A stretch of DNA of 48,092 nt from Acidobacteriota bacterium (lineage in GTDB: Bacteria > Acidobacteriota > Thermoanaerobaculia > Multivoradales > JAGPDF01): NCBI GenBank assembly GCA_012521815.1, contig JAAYLR010000157.1, forward strand, positions 1 through 48,092, given 5' to 3'. This document shows, piece after piece, positions 16,594-25,197 of the stretch. Below the pieces are notes generated by a model. That model worked only from the letters and a program-made list of their open reading frames with translations. It was not told the origin of the DNA and did no database searches. A program made the translations under genes and the position numbers. Each line of letters starts with the position of its first letter. Within the stretch, counting starts at the first letter, position 1.

Positions 16594-18315
16594 TTGCTCG
16601 CCGAGCTCCACCTGCGCAACCTCGCCGTGCTCGCCGGCGCGAACGTGGAGTTCGGTCCCGGCCTCAACGTGCTGACCGGCGAGACCGGCGCCGGCAAGTC
16701 GATCGTGGTCGACGGCCTCGCGCTGCTGTCCGGAGCGCGGGCGAGCGCCGAGCTGGTGCGCGCTGGCGCCGAGCAGCTGCTGGTGACCGGGATCTTCCGC
16801 GGCCGCGACCCGGAGGTGGAGGCGCAGCTCGCCGCCGCGGGGATCGAGCCCGAAGGCGACGAGCTGGTGGTGCGCCGCGAGATCGGCCGCGAAGGGCGCA
16901 ACCGGGTCTTCCTCAACGATCAGCCCGCGACCCTGCGGCTCCTCTCCGAGCTCGCGCCGCGGCTGCTGCGTCTCCACGGCCAACGCGAGGAGCTCGGGCT
17001 CGCCGCCCCCGACCTGCAGCGGGCCTGGCTCGACCGCAGCGGCGGTCCCGCGGCCGCCGCGCTGCTCGCGAAGGTGGGCGAGGCGTTCCGCGGGTGGCGG
17101 GCGCTCGCCGCGCGGCTCGACCTGCTGCGGGGCGACCAGCGCGCCCGCGCCGAACGGCTCGAGCTGCTCCGCTACCAGCTCGCCGAGCTGGTACGGGTGA
17201 ACCCGGGCGCCGGCGAGGAGGAGGAGCTGCACCGGGAGCGCGAGCGTCTGCGCCATCGCGAGGCGATCGCGCGCTCGCTCGCCGCCGGCCTGGAGCTGCT
17301 CGCCGACGGCGAGGGGGCGGCGAGCGACCAGCTCGGCGCGGCCCGCGAGGCGCTGCGGGAGGCGGCGCGCTTCGAGCCGGCGGCCGCCGGGGCGGAGCGG
17401 CTCCTCACCGAGACCCTGGCGCTGCTCGCCGAGCAGGTGCGGGAGCTGCGGGCCGCGCTGCCCGCCGATGACGAGCCGGGCCGGCTCGACCGGGTCGAGG
17501 AGCGCCTCTTCGAGCTCGAACGGCTCGTACGGCGTCACGCGGTGCCGGCCGATACCCTGCCGGAGCTGCGCCAGCGCCTCGCCAGGGAGCTCGAGCAGCT
17601 GGGAGAGGACGAGGGGAACCGGGAAGGGCTCGAGGCCGCCTGCGCCGAAGCCCTCGCCGGTTTCGCGGCCGCGGCGGCCGCGCTGAGCCGGGCCCGCGCC
17701 GATTGGGGCGAGGAGCTCGCGCGCGCCCTCGCTCGCGAGCTCGCCGATCTCGCGCTGCCCCGGGCGCGCTTCGCGGTCCGGCTCGAGCGGCGCCCCGCCG
17801 CCGACAGCCCGCTCGCGCTCGAAGGGCGGCCGATCGACTTCGGTCCGCTCGGCTACGACAGCGTCGTCTTCGAGTTCTCGCCGAACCCCGGCGAAGGGCT
17901 CCGGCCGCTCGCCCGGATCGCCTCGGGCGGCGAGCTCTCCCGGGTCTATCTCGCGCTCCAGCTCGCCGCGCGGGGCGAAGAGGGGGCCGGCGGGGCGACG
18001 CTGGTCTTCGACGAGGTGGACGCCGGCATCGGCGGCGCGCAGGCCGCGGCGGTGGGGCGCAAGCTCCAGAGGCTCGCCACGCACGGCCAGAGCCTGGCGG
18101 TGACCCACCTGCCGCAGGTGGCGAGCCACGCGGACCGGCACTTCCTGGTGGAGAAGAGGGTCCGGCAGGGGCGGACCTTCGCCGAAGTACGGTTGCTCAC
18201 CGAAGAAGAGAGGATCGAAGAGCTGGCGCGTATGCTCGGCGGCGCGCGGGTGACGGCGAGCAGCCGCGCCCATGCCGCGGAGCTGCTCGCGGGCGCACGC
18301 CGGAGGGAACGATGA
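16594..18315 (+). CDS. recN: DNA repair protein RecN
   Basis: RecN is an SMC-like ATPase that acts early in double-strand-break repair. The 573-aa protein has Walker A GETGAGKS (29-36), two long charged coiled-coil arms with a central hinge-like region (about 150-390), the ABC signature ASGGELSRVYLAL (about 442-454) and Walker B LVFDEVDAGIGG (about 469-480). The start is TTG, set by the conserved N-terminus LAELHLRNLAVL and a ggagagg site; there is no closer alternative. It overlaps tsaC by ATGA. Confidence 0.96.
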   Translation: MLAELHLRNLAVLAGANVEFGPGLNVLTGETGAGKSIVVDGLALLSGARASAELVRAGAEQLLVTGIFRGRDPEVEAQLAAAGIEPEGDELVVRREIGREGRNRVFLNDQPATLRLLSELAPRLLRLHGQREELGLAAPDLQRAWLDRSGGPAAAALLAKVGEAFRGWRALAARLDLLRGDQRARAERLELLRYQLAELVRVNPGAGEEEELHRERERLRHREAIARSLAAGLELLADGEGAASDQLGAAREALREAARFEPAAAGAERLLTETLALLAEQVRELRAALPADDEPGRLDRVEERLFELERLVRRHAVPADTLPELRQRLARELEQLGEDEGNREGLEAACAEALAGFAAAAAALSRARADWGEELARALARELADLALPRARFAVRLERRPAADSPLALEGRPIDFGPLGYDSVVFEFSPNPGEGLRPLARIASGGELSRVYLALQLAARGEEGAGGATLVFDEVDAGIGGAQAAAVGRKLQRLATHGQSLAVTHLPQVASHADRHFLVEKRVRQGRTFAEVRLLTEEERIEELARMLGGARVTASSRAHAAELLAGARRRER

Positions 18316-18941
18316 GCGTACGGATCTGGAGACCGGGCGAGCCTCTCGAAGGGCTCGCCGGAGCGGTGGCAGCGGGGCGGGTGATCGCGATCCCGACCGA
18401 ATCGAGCTATGGACTGGCGGTCGATCCGCGCGATGGCGACGCGGTGGGGCGGCTCTTCGCGTTCAAGCGGCGCGCCGGCCGGCTCCCCTTCCCGGTGGTG
18501 ATCGGCGAACGCGCGCAGCTCTCGCTGCTGCCGGTCGATCCGGCGGCTCCGATCGTGGCGCAGTTCGGCCATCTCTGGCCGGCGCCGCTGTCGCTGGTCG
18601 TGCCGTTGCGCCGGCCGCTGCCGGCGGCGCTCGGGGAGAGCACGGCGGCGATCCGGATCCCGGACCACGCGCTCCTGCGCGAGCTGCTCTGCGCGCTCGG
18701 CGTGCCGCTCACCGCCACCAGCGCCAACCGCGCGGGCGAGCCGCCCGCGCTCAGCGTCGAAGAGGCGGCGGCGCTGCTCGCCGAGCTCGACGAGGCGTGG
18801 GTCGTGGATGGTGGCACCCTCCCCGGCGGTCTCCCCTCGACGCTGGTGGCGATGGTCGGTTCGGAGGTGCGGATGGTCCGGCAGGGGCGTTTCCCGATCG
18901 CCCGGCTGGTCCCGGCGGGGCAGGGAGAGAGCCCCGCTTGA
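18312..18941 (+). CDS. tsaC: L-threonylcarbamoyladenylate synthase (TsaC/YrdC/Sua5 family)
   Basis: Makes threonylcarbamoyl-AMP from threonine, bicarbonate and ATP for the t6A37 modification of tRNAs that read ANN codons. The 209-aa protein has PTESSYGLAVDP (28-39), FKRRAGRLPFPVVI (51-64), LWPAPLSLVVP, AIRIPDH and TATSANRAGEPP, all YrdC-domain hallmarks. It lacks the extra Sua5 C-terminal domain, so it is TsaC-sized. The start is the ATG of an ATGA overlap with recN. The stop overlaps the S55 gene's TTG start. Confidence 0.94.
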   Translation: MSVRIWRPGEPLEGLAGAVAAGRVIAIPTESSYGLAVDPRDGDAVGRLFAFKRRAGRLPFPVVIGERAQLSLLPVDPAAPIVAQFGHLWPAPLSLVVPLRRPLPAALGESTAAIRIPDHALLRELLCALGVPLTATSANRAGEPPALSVEEAAALLAELDEAWVVDGGTLPGGLPSTLVAMVGSEVRMVRQGRFPIARLVPAGQGESPA

Positions 18942-20716
18942 GGCCGCGTCTCCTGTTCGCCCTGCTCGGCGCCGCCGCCCTCTCCGTGGCGGCCGCGGGA
19001 GCGAGCGAAACGGCGATCTTCCCGCTTTCCGAGGTGCGACCGGGTCTCGCCGGCTACGGGCTCTCGGTCTTCTCGGGCATCGAACCGCAACGCTTCGAGG
19101 TGGAGGTGGTCGGCGTCCTCCAGCGGGTCTCGCCCGGGACGAGCTACGTGCTCGCCCGCCTCTCGGGCCAGGGGCTGGAGCGGACCGGGGTGATCGCCGG
19201 GATGAGCGGCAGCCCGGTCTATTTCGACGGGCGGCTGGCCGGGGCGGTGGCGTTCGCCTATCAGTTCGCGAAAGAGGCGGTGGCGGGGATCACGCCGATC
19301 GAGGCGATGCGGGCGATCCCGCCGCCGGCGGGATCGGCGACGGCCGCCGCGGCGCCGGTGGCGCTCGCCGACCTCGTGGCGCAGCGGTGGCCCGCCGACC
19401 TGCTCGAACGGATGCTCGCGCCGCTGGCGGCGCCGGCGGGGTCCGCGGCGGCCGGGCGGCCGGGGCTGCTCTGGGCGGCCTCGGGATGGCCGGCGCTCGT
19501 CCGTGGCCGGCTGGAGGCCGCCGGGCTCGCGGCGGGGGAGCTGGCCGGGGTCCGGGAGGACGGAGTGGCGCTCGTGCCCGGCGCCGCCGCCGCCGCGCTG
19601 CTCGTCGATGGCGACTTCCAGCTCGCGGCGACGGGGACCATCACCGCGCGCGACGGCGACGAGCTGCTCGCCTTCGGACACGGTCTCTTCGGCCTGGGCC
19701 CGGTGGCGCTGCCGCTCGCCGGCGCCGAGATCGTCACCGTGGTGGCGAGCCAGGCCTCCTCGTTCAAGCTCGCCAACGTCGGGCCGGTCGCCGGCGTCTG
19801 GGACCGTGATCAGGCGGCCGGCGTGCGGGGGCGGATCGGGGGCGCGGCACCGCAGATGCCGGTCGAGATCGCCGTGGAGAGCGCGGGCGGAGGCGCGACG
19901 AGGATCGCGCTCCGGATCGCGGAGCATCCGCGGCTGACCCCCGCTCTCGCCGCCCTCGGCCTGCTGGGGGCTTTCGACCGGGCCGGGATCGCCGCCGCGC
20001 AGAGTCTCGATCTCGAGCTCCGCTTCCGGCTCGCTGGCGCGCCGCCGCTCACCCTCCGGCAGAGCTTCGACGGTCCGGGGGCGACGAACGAAGCGATGCT
20101 CTGGCAGCTCGCCCTCCAGACCTATCTCACGCTCAACCCGCTGGCGCCGGTCCGGATCGAGGCGCTCGAGGTCGGGGTCCGGCCGCATCCGGAGCCGCGG
20201 CTCGCGACGGTGGTGGCGACCCGCCCCGAGCGGACGGTGGTGCGCCCGGGCGAGCGGCTGGCGATCGACGTCGCGCTCGCGCCGCACCGCCGGCCGGGCG
20301 AGCGGCGGCGGCTGGAGCTCACGCTGCCGGCCGGGCTGCCGCCCGGGCGCTATCCCCTCTGGGTCGGCGACGGGGTCAGTGTCGACGCCGTCCGCCTCAC
20401 GCTCGAACCGGCCGATCCGCTCCGGTTCGAGGCCGCCCGGGCGCTCCTCGCCGGGCTCGCCGGGCGTGACGAGCTCGCGCTCCTGCTCGCGGCGCCGGGG
20501 CGCGGGGTGGCGGCACCGGGTGAGACGCTGCCGCGACTGCCCGGGACGATCCAGTCGCTCCGTGGTCCGGTCGCCGGCCGCGCCGACGAGAAGGGGCTGC
20601 GGGCCGGCGTCGTCCTCCACCAGCGCGAGCCGGCCGCCGGCCCCCTCTCCGGGCTCGTCCGCCTCGAGCTCGAGGTGCGTCCCACCCGGTCGGTGAGCGG
20701 AAAGGAGCGATCATGA
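18938..20716 (+). CDS. Secreted SpoIVB-like (peptidase family S55) domain protein
   Basis: A TTG at 18938 (TTGA overlap with tsaC, preceded by cagggagaga) gives 592 aa with a clear signal peptide (MRPRLLFALLGAAALSVAAAGA, cut about residue 22). The start at 18272 in the track is a shadow. GVIAGMSGSPVYFDGRLAGA (about 84-103) matches the S55 serine motif (Ser92 or Ser90), and LLAFGHGLFGLGPVALPLAG (about 244-263) has the likely histidine. In B. subtilis SpoIVB the histidine precedes the serine; here the order is reversed. The rest is beta-rich and extracytoplasmic. Protease activity is not proven. It overlaps the beta-propeller gene by ATGA, so the two are probably partners. Confidence 0.8.
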   Translation: MRPRLLFALLGAAALSVAAAGASETAIFPLSEVRPGLAGYGLSVFSGIEPQRFEVEVVGVLQRVSPGTSYVLARLSGQGLERTGVIAGMSGSPVYFDGRLAGAVAFAYQFAKEAVAGITPIEAMRAIPPPAGSATAAAAPVALADLVAQRWPADLLERMLAPLAAPAGSAAAGRPGLLWAASGWPALVRGRLEAAGLAAGELAGVREDGVALVPGAAAAALLVDGDFQLAATGTITARDGDELLAFGHGLFGLGPVALPLAGAEIVTVVASQASSFKLANVGPVAGVWDRDQAAGVRGRIGGAAPQMPVEIAVESAGGGATRIALRIAEHPRLTPALAALGLLGAFDRAGIAAAQSLDLELRFRLAGAPPLTLRQSFDGPGATNEAMLWQLALQTYLTLNPLAPVRIEALEVGVRPHPEPRLATVVATRPERTVVRPGERLAIDVALAPHRRPGERRRLELTLPAGLPPGRYPLWVGDGVSVDAVRLTLEPADPLRFEAARALLAGLAGRDELALLLAAPGRGVAAPGETLPRLPGTIQSLRGPVAGRADEKGLRAGVVLHQREPAAGPLSGLVRLELEVRPTRSVSGKERS

Positions 20717-22899
20717 CCCGCACGCAGCGAATCGTCTTCGGCGCCCTCTGCCTCGTGCTCGCCGCCACGGCGGCCGCCGCCGGTCCGGTGCGGCAGTTCC
20801 AGGTGCAGGGGGCGGAGGGCTTCGGCCGCGGCACGCTCGAGGCGGTGCGCACCGACGCGCTCGGCGCCCTCGAGCTCGGCGCCCGGCTCGAGCGGGTCGC
20901 CGCGCTCGACCCGCCGTATCTGCTCGCCGCCGCGCGCACGCGGGGCGGATGGATCGTCGGCACGGGGAACGAAGGGAAGGTGCTCCGGGTGACCGACGCC
21001 GGCGAGGTCACGGAGCTCTTCACCACGGCCGAGCCGGAGGTCTTCGCGGTCGCCGCCGGCGAGGACGGCACGATCTACGCCGCCTCCTCGCCCAACGGCA
21101 AGGTCTACCGCTTCCGGCAGGGGAAGGCCGAGAGCTGGTTCGACCCCGGCGAGCTCTACGTCTGGGCGCTCGCCTTCGACCGGACGGGCGGGCTGCTGGT
21201 GGCCACCGGCACCCGGGGCCGCCTCTACCGGGTGGGGGCCGACGGCCGCGGCGAGCTCTTCGCCGAGGTCGCCGATACCCACGTCCGATCGCTCCTGCCG
21301 CTTCCCGACGGCCGCCTCCTCCTCGGCACCGCCGGCCGCGGGCTCCTCGTCGAGCGCGACGGCCGGGGGCGGCTGCGGACGCTCCTCGAGGCGGTGCAGC
21401 CGGAGGTGGCGGCGCTCGCCGCCGGGGCCGACGGGATCTATCTGGCCACCGTCGCCTCCGAGGCGAGCTGGGCCGAGCCGGGGGCACGTGCGCAGGCTCC
21501 GGCCGGCGCCGGATCGCCGGGGGGAGAGCCGCAGGCGACGGTGACCGTGACCGGCGAGGGCGAGCCCCCCCCTCCCGCCGCCGGCCCGGCGGCGACCCCG
21601 GCGCCCCGGGGCCCCGGCAAGGGGCCGCGCAGCGAGCTCTGGCGGCTCGATGCGCAGGGCCGGCCCGAGCGGCTCGACGAGCTCGTCGAGGAGACCGTCT
21701 ACGCTCTCCTCTGGCATCGCGACCGCCTCTGGGTGGCCACCGGGATCGAAGGGCGCCTCTACAGCCTCGGGCCGGAAGGACGGCTCGCCCTCGAGAGCGA
21801 CCTCGACGAGCGGCAGCTGGTCGGCTTCGCGGCGGGCGAGCCGCCGGCGCTCGTCGCCACCAACGGCGGCGCGCTCTACCGCCTTGGCACCGGCCGCGCC
21901 CGGGAGGGCCGGTACGACTCCCCGGTGCTCGATGCGGGCGCGCTCGCCCGCTTCGGCGAGCTGCGCTGGCGGGGGAGCATCCCCAAGGGAACGAGCCTCC
22001 GCTGGGCGGTGCGCTTCGGCGGCAGCGCGGAGCCCGACGAGAGCTGGAGCGAGTGGAGCGAGCCGGCGGCCGGGGAGGTGATCGGGCTCGCGGCGGTGCC
22101 GCTCGCCCGCTACCTCCAGTTCCGCGCCGAGCTCACCGGCCGCGAGGAACGTTCGCCGCGCCTCGTCGCGGTCGAGATCTCCTACCGGCAGGAGAACCTC
22201 CGCCCCCGGATCGAGCGGTTCGAGGTCCTCGATCCCGGGCAGGTGCTCGTGCCGCAGACGTTCAACCCCGCCGAGCAGATCTACGAGCCGGCCAACCCGG
22301 CCCGCGGCGGCGTCTTCACCACCCTGCGCCGGAGCGACGGGCGCGGCGACGGGCGGCTCAAGCAGCTCTGGAAGCTCGGGTATCGGACCCTCCGCTGGAA
22401 GGCGGAGGATCCCAACGGCGACGCGCTCCGCTCGGCGCTGGAGTTCCGCTGCCGCGAGACCGGCGACTGGCTGCCGATGGCCCGCGATCTCGAGGAGGAG
22501 TGGTACAGCTTCGACGCCCAGGCCCTCCCCGACGGCCTCTGCTGGTTCCGGCTGCGGGTCGACGACGGCCGCGACCGGCCGGGCGAGACGCCGCTCGTCG
22601 CCGAGCGGGTGAGCGAGCCGGTGGTCGTGGATCACACGCCGCCGGCGCTCGTCTCGGCGCGCCGGGAGGGCACGCGCTGGGTGGTCGAGGTCGCCGACGC
22701 CCTGAACCCGCTGCGCACCGCCGAGGTGAGCATCGACGGCGGCGCGTGGCGGCCCGCCGTCGTCGCCGACGGTCTGCTCGACGGCCGCTCCGAGCGGCTC
22801 CACGTGGAGGTGCCGCCCGGAGCGCAGCTGGTCCTGCTCCGGGTCGCCGACGCCGCCTTCAACCAGGTCTCCTTCCAGCTCACGGAGGAAGCGCGATGA
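20713..22899 (+). CDS. Secreted beta-propeller protein of unknown function
   Basis: The 728-aa protein has a signal peptide (TQRIVFGALCLVLAATAAAA, cut near residue 23), then a propeller made of repeats such as GGWIVGTGNEGKVLRV, DGTIYAASSPNGKVYRF, GGLLVATGTRGRLYRV and DGRLLLGTAGRGLLVE, broken by a Pro/Ala/Gly-rich loop (about 255-298) and followed by further blades to about 400. After that come beta-sandwich-like segments (about 415-720), with Trp/Tyr-rich SWSEWSEPA and a fibronectin-like end. It overlaps the S55 gene and coaD by ATGA. It may bind a surface ligand or the S55 protein; no enzyme motif was found. Confidence 0.75.
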   Translation: MTRTQRIVFGALCLVLAATAAAAGPVRQFQVQGAEGFGRGTLEAVRTDALGALELGARLERVAALDPPYLLAAARTRGGWIVGTGNEGKVLRVTDAGEVTELFTTAEPEVFAVAAGEDGTIYAASSPNGKVYRFRQGKAESWFDPGELYVWALAFDRTGGLLVATGTRGRLYRVGADGRGELFAEVADTHVRSLLPLPDGRLLLGTAGRGLLVERDGRGRLRTLLEAVQPEVAALAAGADGIYLATVASEASWAEPGARAQAPAGAGSPGGEPQATVTVTGEGEPPPPAAGPAATPAPRGPGKGPRSELWRLDAQGRPERLDELVEETVYALLWHRDRLWVATGIEGRLYSLGPEGRLALESDLDERQLVGFAAGEPPALVATNGGALYRLGTGRAREGRYDSPVLDAGALARFGELRWRGSIPKGTSLRWAVRFGGSAEPDESWSEWSEPAAGEVIGLAAVPLARYLQFRAELTGREERSPRLVAVEISYRQENLRPRIERFEVLDPGQVLVPQTFNPAEQIYEPANPARGGVFTTLRRSDGRGDGRLKQLWKLGYRTLRWKAEDPNGDALRSALEFRCRETGDWLPMARDLEEEWYSFDAQALPDGLCWFRLRVDDGRDRPGETPLVAERVSEPVVVDHTPPALVSARREGTRWVVEVADALNPLRTAEVSIDGGAWRPAVVADGLLDGRSERLHVEVPPGAQLVLLRVADAAFNQVSFQLTEEAR

Positions 22900-23405
22900 G
22901 CCCACGCATCGCCGTCTATCCGGGTTCGTTCGATCCGATCCACAACGGCCACCTCGACATCGTCTCGCGGCTCGGAGCCCTCTTCGACGAGGTCGTGATC
23001 GCGGTGCTGCAGAACGAGGAGAAACGGCCGCTCTTCTCGGTCGCCGAGCGCGAGGAGATGATCCGCGAGGTGGTCGGGGAGCGCTCGGGCTTCCGAGTCG
23101 AGAGCTTCTCCGGACTGCTCGTGGACTTCGCGCGGCAGCTTGGCGCCCGCACCATCGTGCGCGGGCTGCGCGCGGTGTCGGACTTCGAGTACGAGTTCCA
23201 GATGGCGCTGATGAACCGGCGCCTGAGCCCCGAGATCGAGACCGTCTTCATGATGCCGCGGGAGGAGTACACCTATCTCTCGAGCCGGCTGGTGAAGGAG
23301 GTCTTCGCCCTCGGGGGCTCGCTCGACGGTCTGGTGCCGGCGCAGGTCCTCGCGCGGCTGCGGGAGCGGTTCGTGCAGGGGACCGGGGGAGCCGGAGCGC
23401 GGTGA
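22896..23405 (+). CDS. coaD: Phosphopantetheine adenylyltransferase CoaD
   Basis: Transfers AMP from ATP to 4'-phosphopantetheine, the fourth step of CoA synthesis. The 169-aa protein has GSFDPIHNGHLDIV (10-23) with the HxGH nucleotidyl-transfer motif, RGLRAVSDFEYEFQMALMNR (89-108) and LSSRLVKEVFALGG (128-141). The ATG at 22896 overlaps the upstream stop as ATGA, and the stop overlaps the add start as GTGA. Upstream read-through in this frame (from 20949) is a shadow of the propeller gene. Confidence 0.97.
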   Translation: MSPRIAVYPGSFDPIHNGHLDIVSRLGALFDEVVIAVLQNEEKRPLFSVAEREEMIREVVGERSGFRVESFSGLLVDFARQLGARTIVRGLRAVSDFEYEFQMALMNRRLSPEIETVFMMPREEYTYLSSRLVKEVFALGGSLDGLVPAQVLARLRERFVQGTGGAGAR

Positions 23406-24046
23406 GCCTCGCGAGCTTCCTCGCGGCGCTGCCGAAGGCCGAGCTCCACCTCCACCTGGAGGGCGCGATCGCTCCCGCGACGCTGCTGCGGCTCGCCGCG
23501 CGGCGGCGGATCGCGCTGCCGGCCACCGACGAGCAGAGCCTGCGCGACTGGTTCCGGTTCCGCGACTTCGAGCATTTCGTCGAGGTCTACCTCGCCTGCT
23601 CGCGCTGCCTGCGCGATCCGGAGGATTTCCAGCTCGCCGCCGAGGGGCTGCTTGCGACGCTCGAGTCGCTCGGCATCGTCCACTGCGAGGCGCACTTCAC
23701 GATCGCCACCCACGCGGCCAACGGCGCGAACCCGGGCGAGCTGCTCGACGCCCTGGCCGAGACCGTCGCGGCGGGGGAGCGGGAGCGGGGCGTGCGGCTG
23801 CGGCTGATCCCCGACATCGTCCGCAACGTCGGCACCGGTCCCGCCGACCTCACCCTCGACTGGGCCCTCGCCGGCCAGCGGCGGGGGCTGGTGGTGGCGC
23901 TCGGGCTGTCGGGCAGCGAGGCCCGCTTCCCCAGCGAACCGTTCGCCGATCATTTCGCGGCGGCGGCCCGGCACGGTCTGCACCGGGTCGCGCACGCCGG
24001 CGAGCACGCGGGCCCGGAGTCGGTTCGTGCGGTGCTCGCGCTCGGC
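23402..24046 (+). pseudogene. Adenosine deaminase family gene, truncated by the palindrome axis
   Basis: Only 215 codons of an adenosine/adenine deaminase are present. They include the first metal-binding pair ELHLHLEGAI (His16, His18), HCEAHFTI (about 94-101), GLSGSEARFPSEPFADHF and HAGEHAGPESV with the third zinc His198 and catalytic Glu201. The conserved HG and C-terminal TDDP regions, carrying the catalytic His and the zinc Asp, are missing. At the axis the frame turns into its own antisense: the track's 472-aa ORF (23402-24820 plus, 23273-24691 minus) is this N-terminus fused to antisense add and coaD. The native gene surely continues elsewhere. Start is GTG, in a GTGA overlap with coaD. 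Confidence 0.9.
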
Positions 24047-24055
24047 GCCGAGCGC
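24038..24055. other. Palindrome axis inside add
   Basis: The centre reads gcgctcggc|gccgagcgc, with the axis between 24046 and 24047, exactly on a codon boundary after codon 215 of add. Beyond the axis the next three codons (Ala-Glu-Arg) still fit the adenosine deaminase family pattern LGAERIGHG. The residues after them (EHRTN) do not. This short palindrome was therefore probably native to the gene and is a plausible seed for the fold-back. Confidence 0.85.
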
Positions 24056-24691
24056 GAGCACCGCACGAACCGACTCCGGGCCCGCGTGCTCGCCGGCGTG
24101 CGCGACCCGGTGCAGACCGTGCCGGGCCGCCGCCGCGAAATGATCGGCGAACGGTTCGCTGGGGAAGCGGGCCTCGCTGCCCGACAGCCCGAGCGCCACC
24201 ACCAGCCCCCGCCGCTGGCCGGCGAGGGCCCAGTCGAGGGTGAGGTCGGCGGGACCGGTGCCGACGTTGCGGACGATGTCGGGGATCAGCCGCAGCCGCA
24301 CGCCCCGCTCCCGCTCCCCCGCCGCGACGGTCTCGGCCAGGGCGTCGAGCAGCTCGCCCGGGTTCGCGCCGTTGGCCGCGTGGGTGGCGATCGTGAAGTG
24401 CGCCTCGCAGTGGACGATGCCGAGCGACTCGAGCGTCGCAAGCAGCCCCTCGGCGGCGAGCTGGAAATCCTCCGGATCGCGCAGGCAGCGCGAGCAGGCG
24501 AGGTAGACCTCGACGAAATGCTCGAAGTCGCGGAACCGGAACCAGTCGCGCAGGCTCTGCTCGTCGGTGGCCGGCAGCGCGATCCGCCGCCGCGCGGCGA
24601 GCCGCAGCAGCGTCGCGGGAGCGATCGCGCCCTCCAGGTGGAGGTGGAGCTCGGCCTTCGGCAGCGCCGCGAGGAAGCTCGCGAGGCTCAC
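24047..24691 (-). pseudogene. Mirror copy of truncated adenosine deaminase
   Basis: Exact reverse complement of 23402-24046, encoding the same first 215 residues and ending at the axis. The ORF continues past the axis into antisense sequence, giving the same 472-aa chimera as on the plus strand. Neither copy encodes the C-terminal metal site, so neither is an active deaminase as it stands. Confidence 0.88.
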
Positions 24692-25197
24692 CGCGCTCCG
24701 GCTCCCCCGGTCCCCTGCACGAACCGCTCCCGCAGCCGCGCGAGGACCTGCGCCGGCACCAGACCGTCGAGCGAGCCCCCGAGGGCGAAGACCTCCTTCA
24801 CCAGCCGGCTCGAGAGATAGGTGTACTCCTCCCGCGGCATCATGAAGACGGTCTCGATCTCGGGGCTCAGGCGCCGGTTCATCAGCGCCATCTGGAACTC
24901 GTACTCGAAGTCCGACACCGCGCGCAGCCCGCGCACGATGGTGCGGGCGCCAAGCTGCCGCGCGAAGTCCACGAGCAGTCCGGAGAAGCTCTCGACTCGG
25001 AAGCCCGAGCGCTCCCCGACCACCTCGCGGATCATCTCCTCGCGCTCGGCGACCGAGAAGAGCGGCCGTTTCTCCTCGTTCTGCAGCACCGCGATCACGA
25101 CCTCGTCGAAGAGGGCTCCGAGCCGCGAGACGATGTCGAGGTGGCCGTTGTGGATCGGATCGAACGAACCCGGATAGACGGCGATGCGTGGGCTCAT
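24688..25197 (-). CDS. coaD: Mirror copy of coaD
   Basis: Identical to the 169-aa phosphopantetheine adenylyltransferase at 22896-23405 (GSFDPIHNGH, LSSRLVKE motifs). It overlaps the truncated deaminase and the propeller gene by 4 bp as in the left arm. It is most likely a duplicate read of the same locus. Confidence 0.95.
   Translation of the reverse strand: MSPRIAVYPGSFDPIHNGHLDIVSRLGALFDEVVIAVLQNEEKRPLFSVAEREEMIREVVGERSGFRVESFSGLLVDFARQLGARTIVRGLRAVSDFEYEFQMALMNRRLSPEIETVFMMPREEYTYLSSRLVKEVFALGGSLDGLVPAQVLARLRERFVQGTGGAGAR

Noticed and set aside
20350-22905. Very long antisense ORF (851 aa, minus) and similar ones at 2296-3999, 4507-6666, 10289-12322, 12174-13928, 16342-18273 and 18407-20620
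   Set aside because: They lie opposite well-recognised genes. High GC leaves few stop codons in the antisense frames, and the products are Arg/Pro/Glu-rich with no domains.
24038-24055. Rho-independent terminator at the axis
   Set aside because: No U-run follows, and the dyad is part of the window-wide palindrome.
24000-24093. Hairpin telomere of a linear replicon
   Set aside because: The axis is inside a conserved coding sequence, and there is no telomere-like AT-rich dyad or protelomerase gene in the window. It is not fully excluded without read data.
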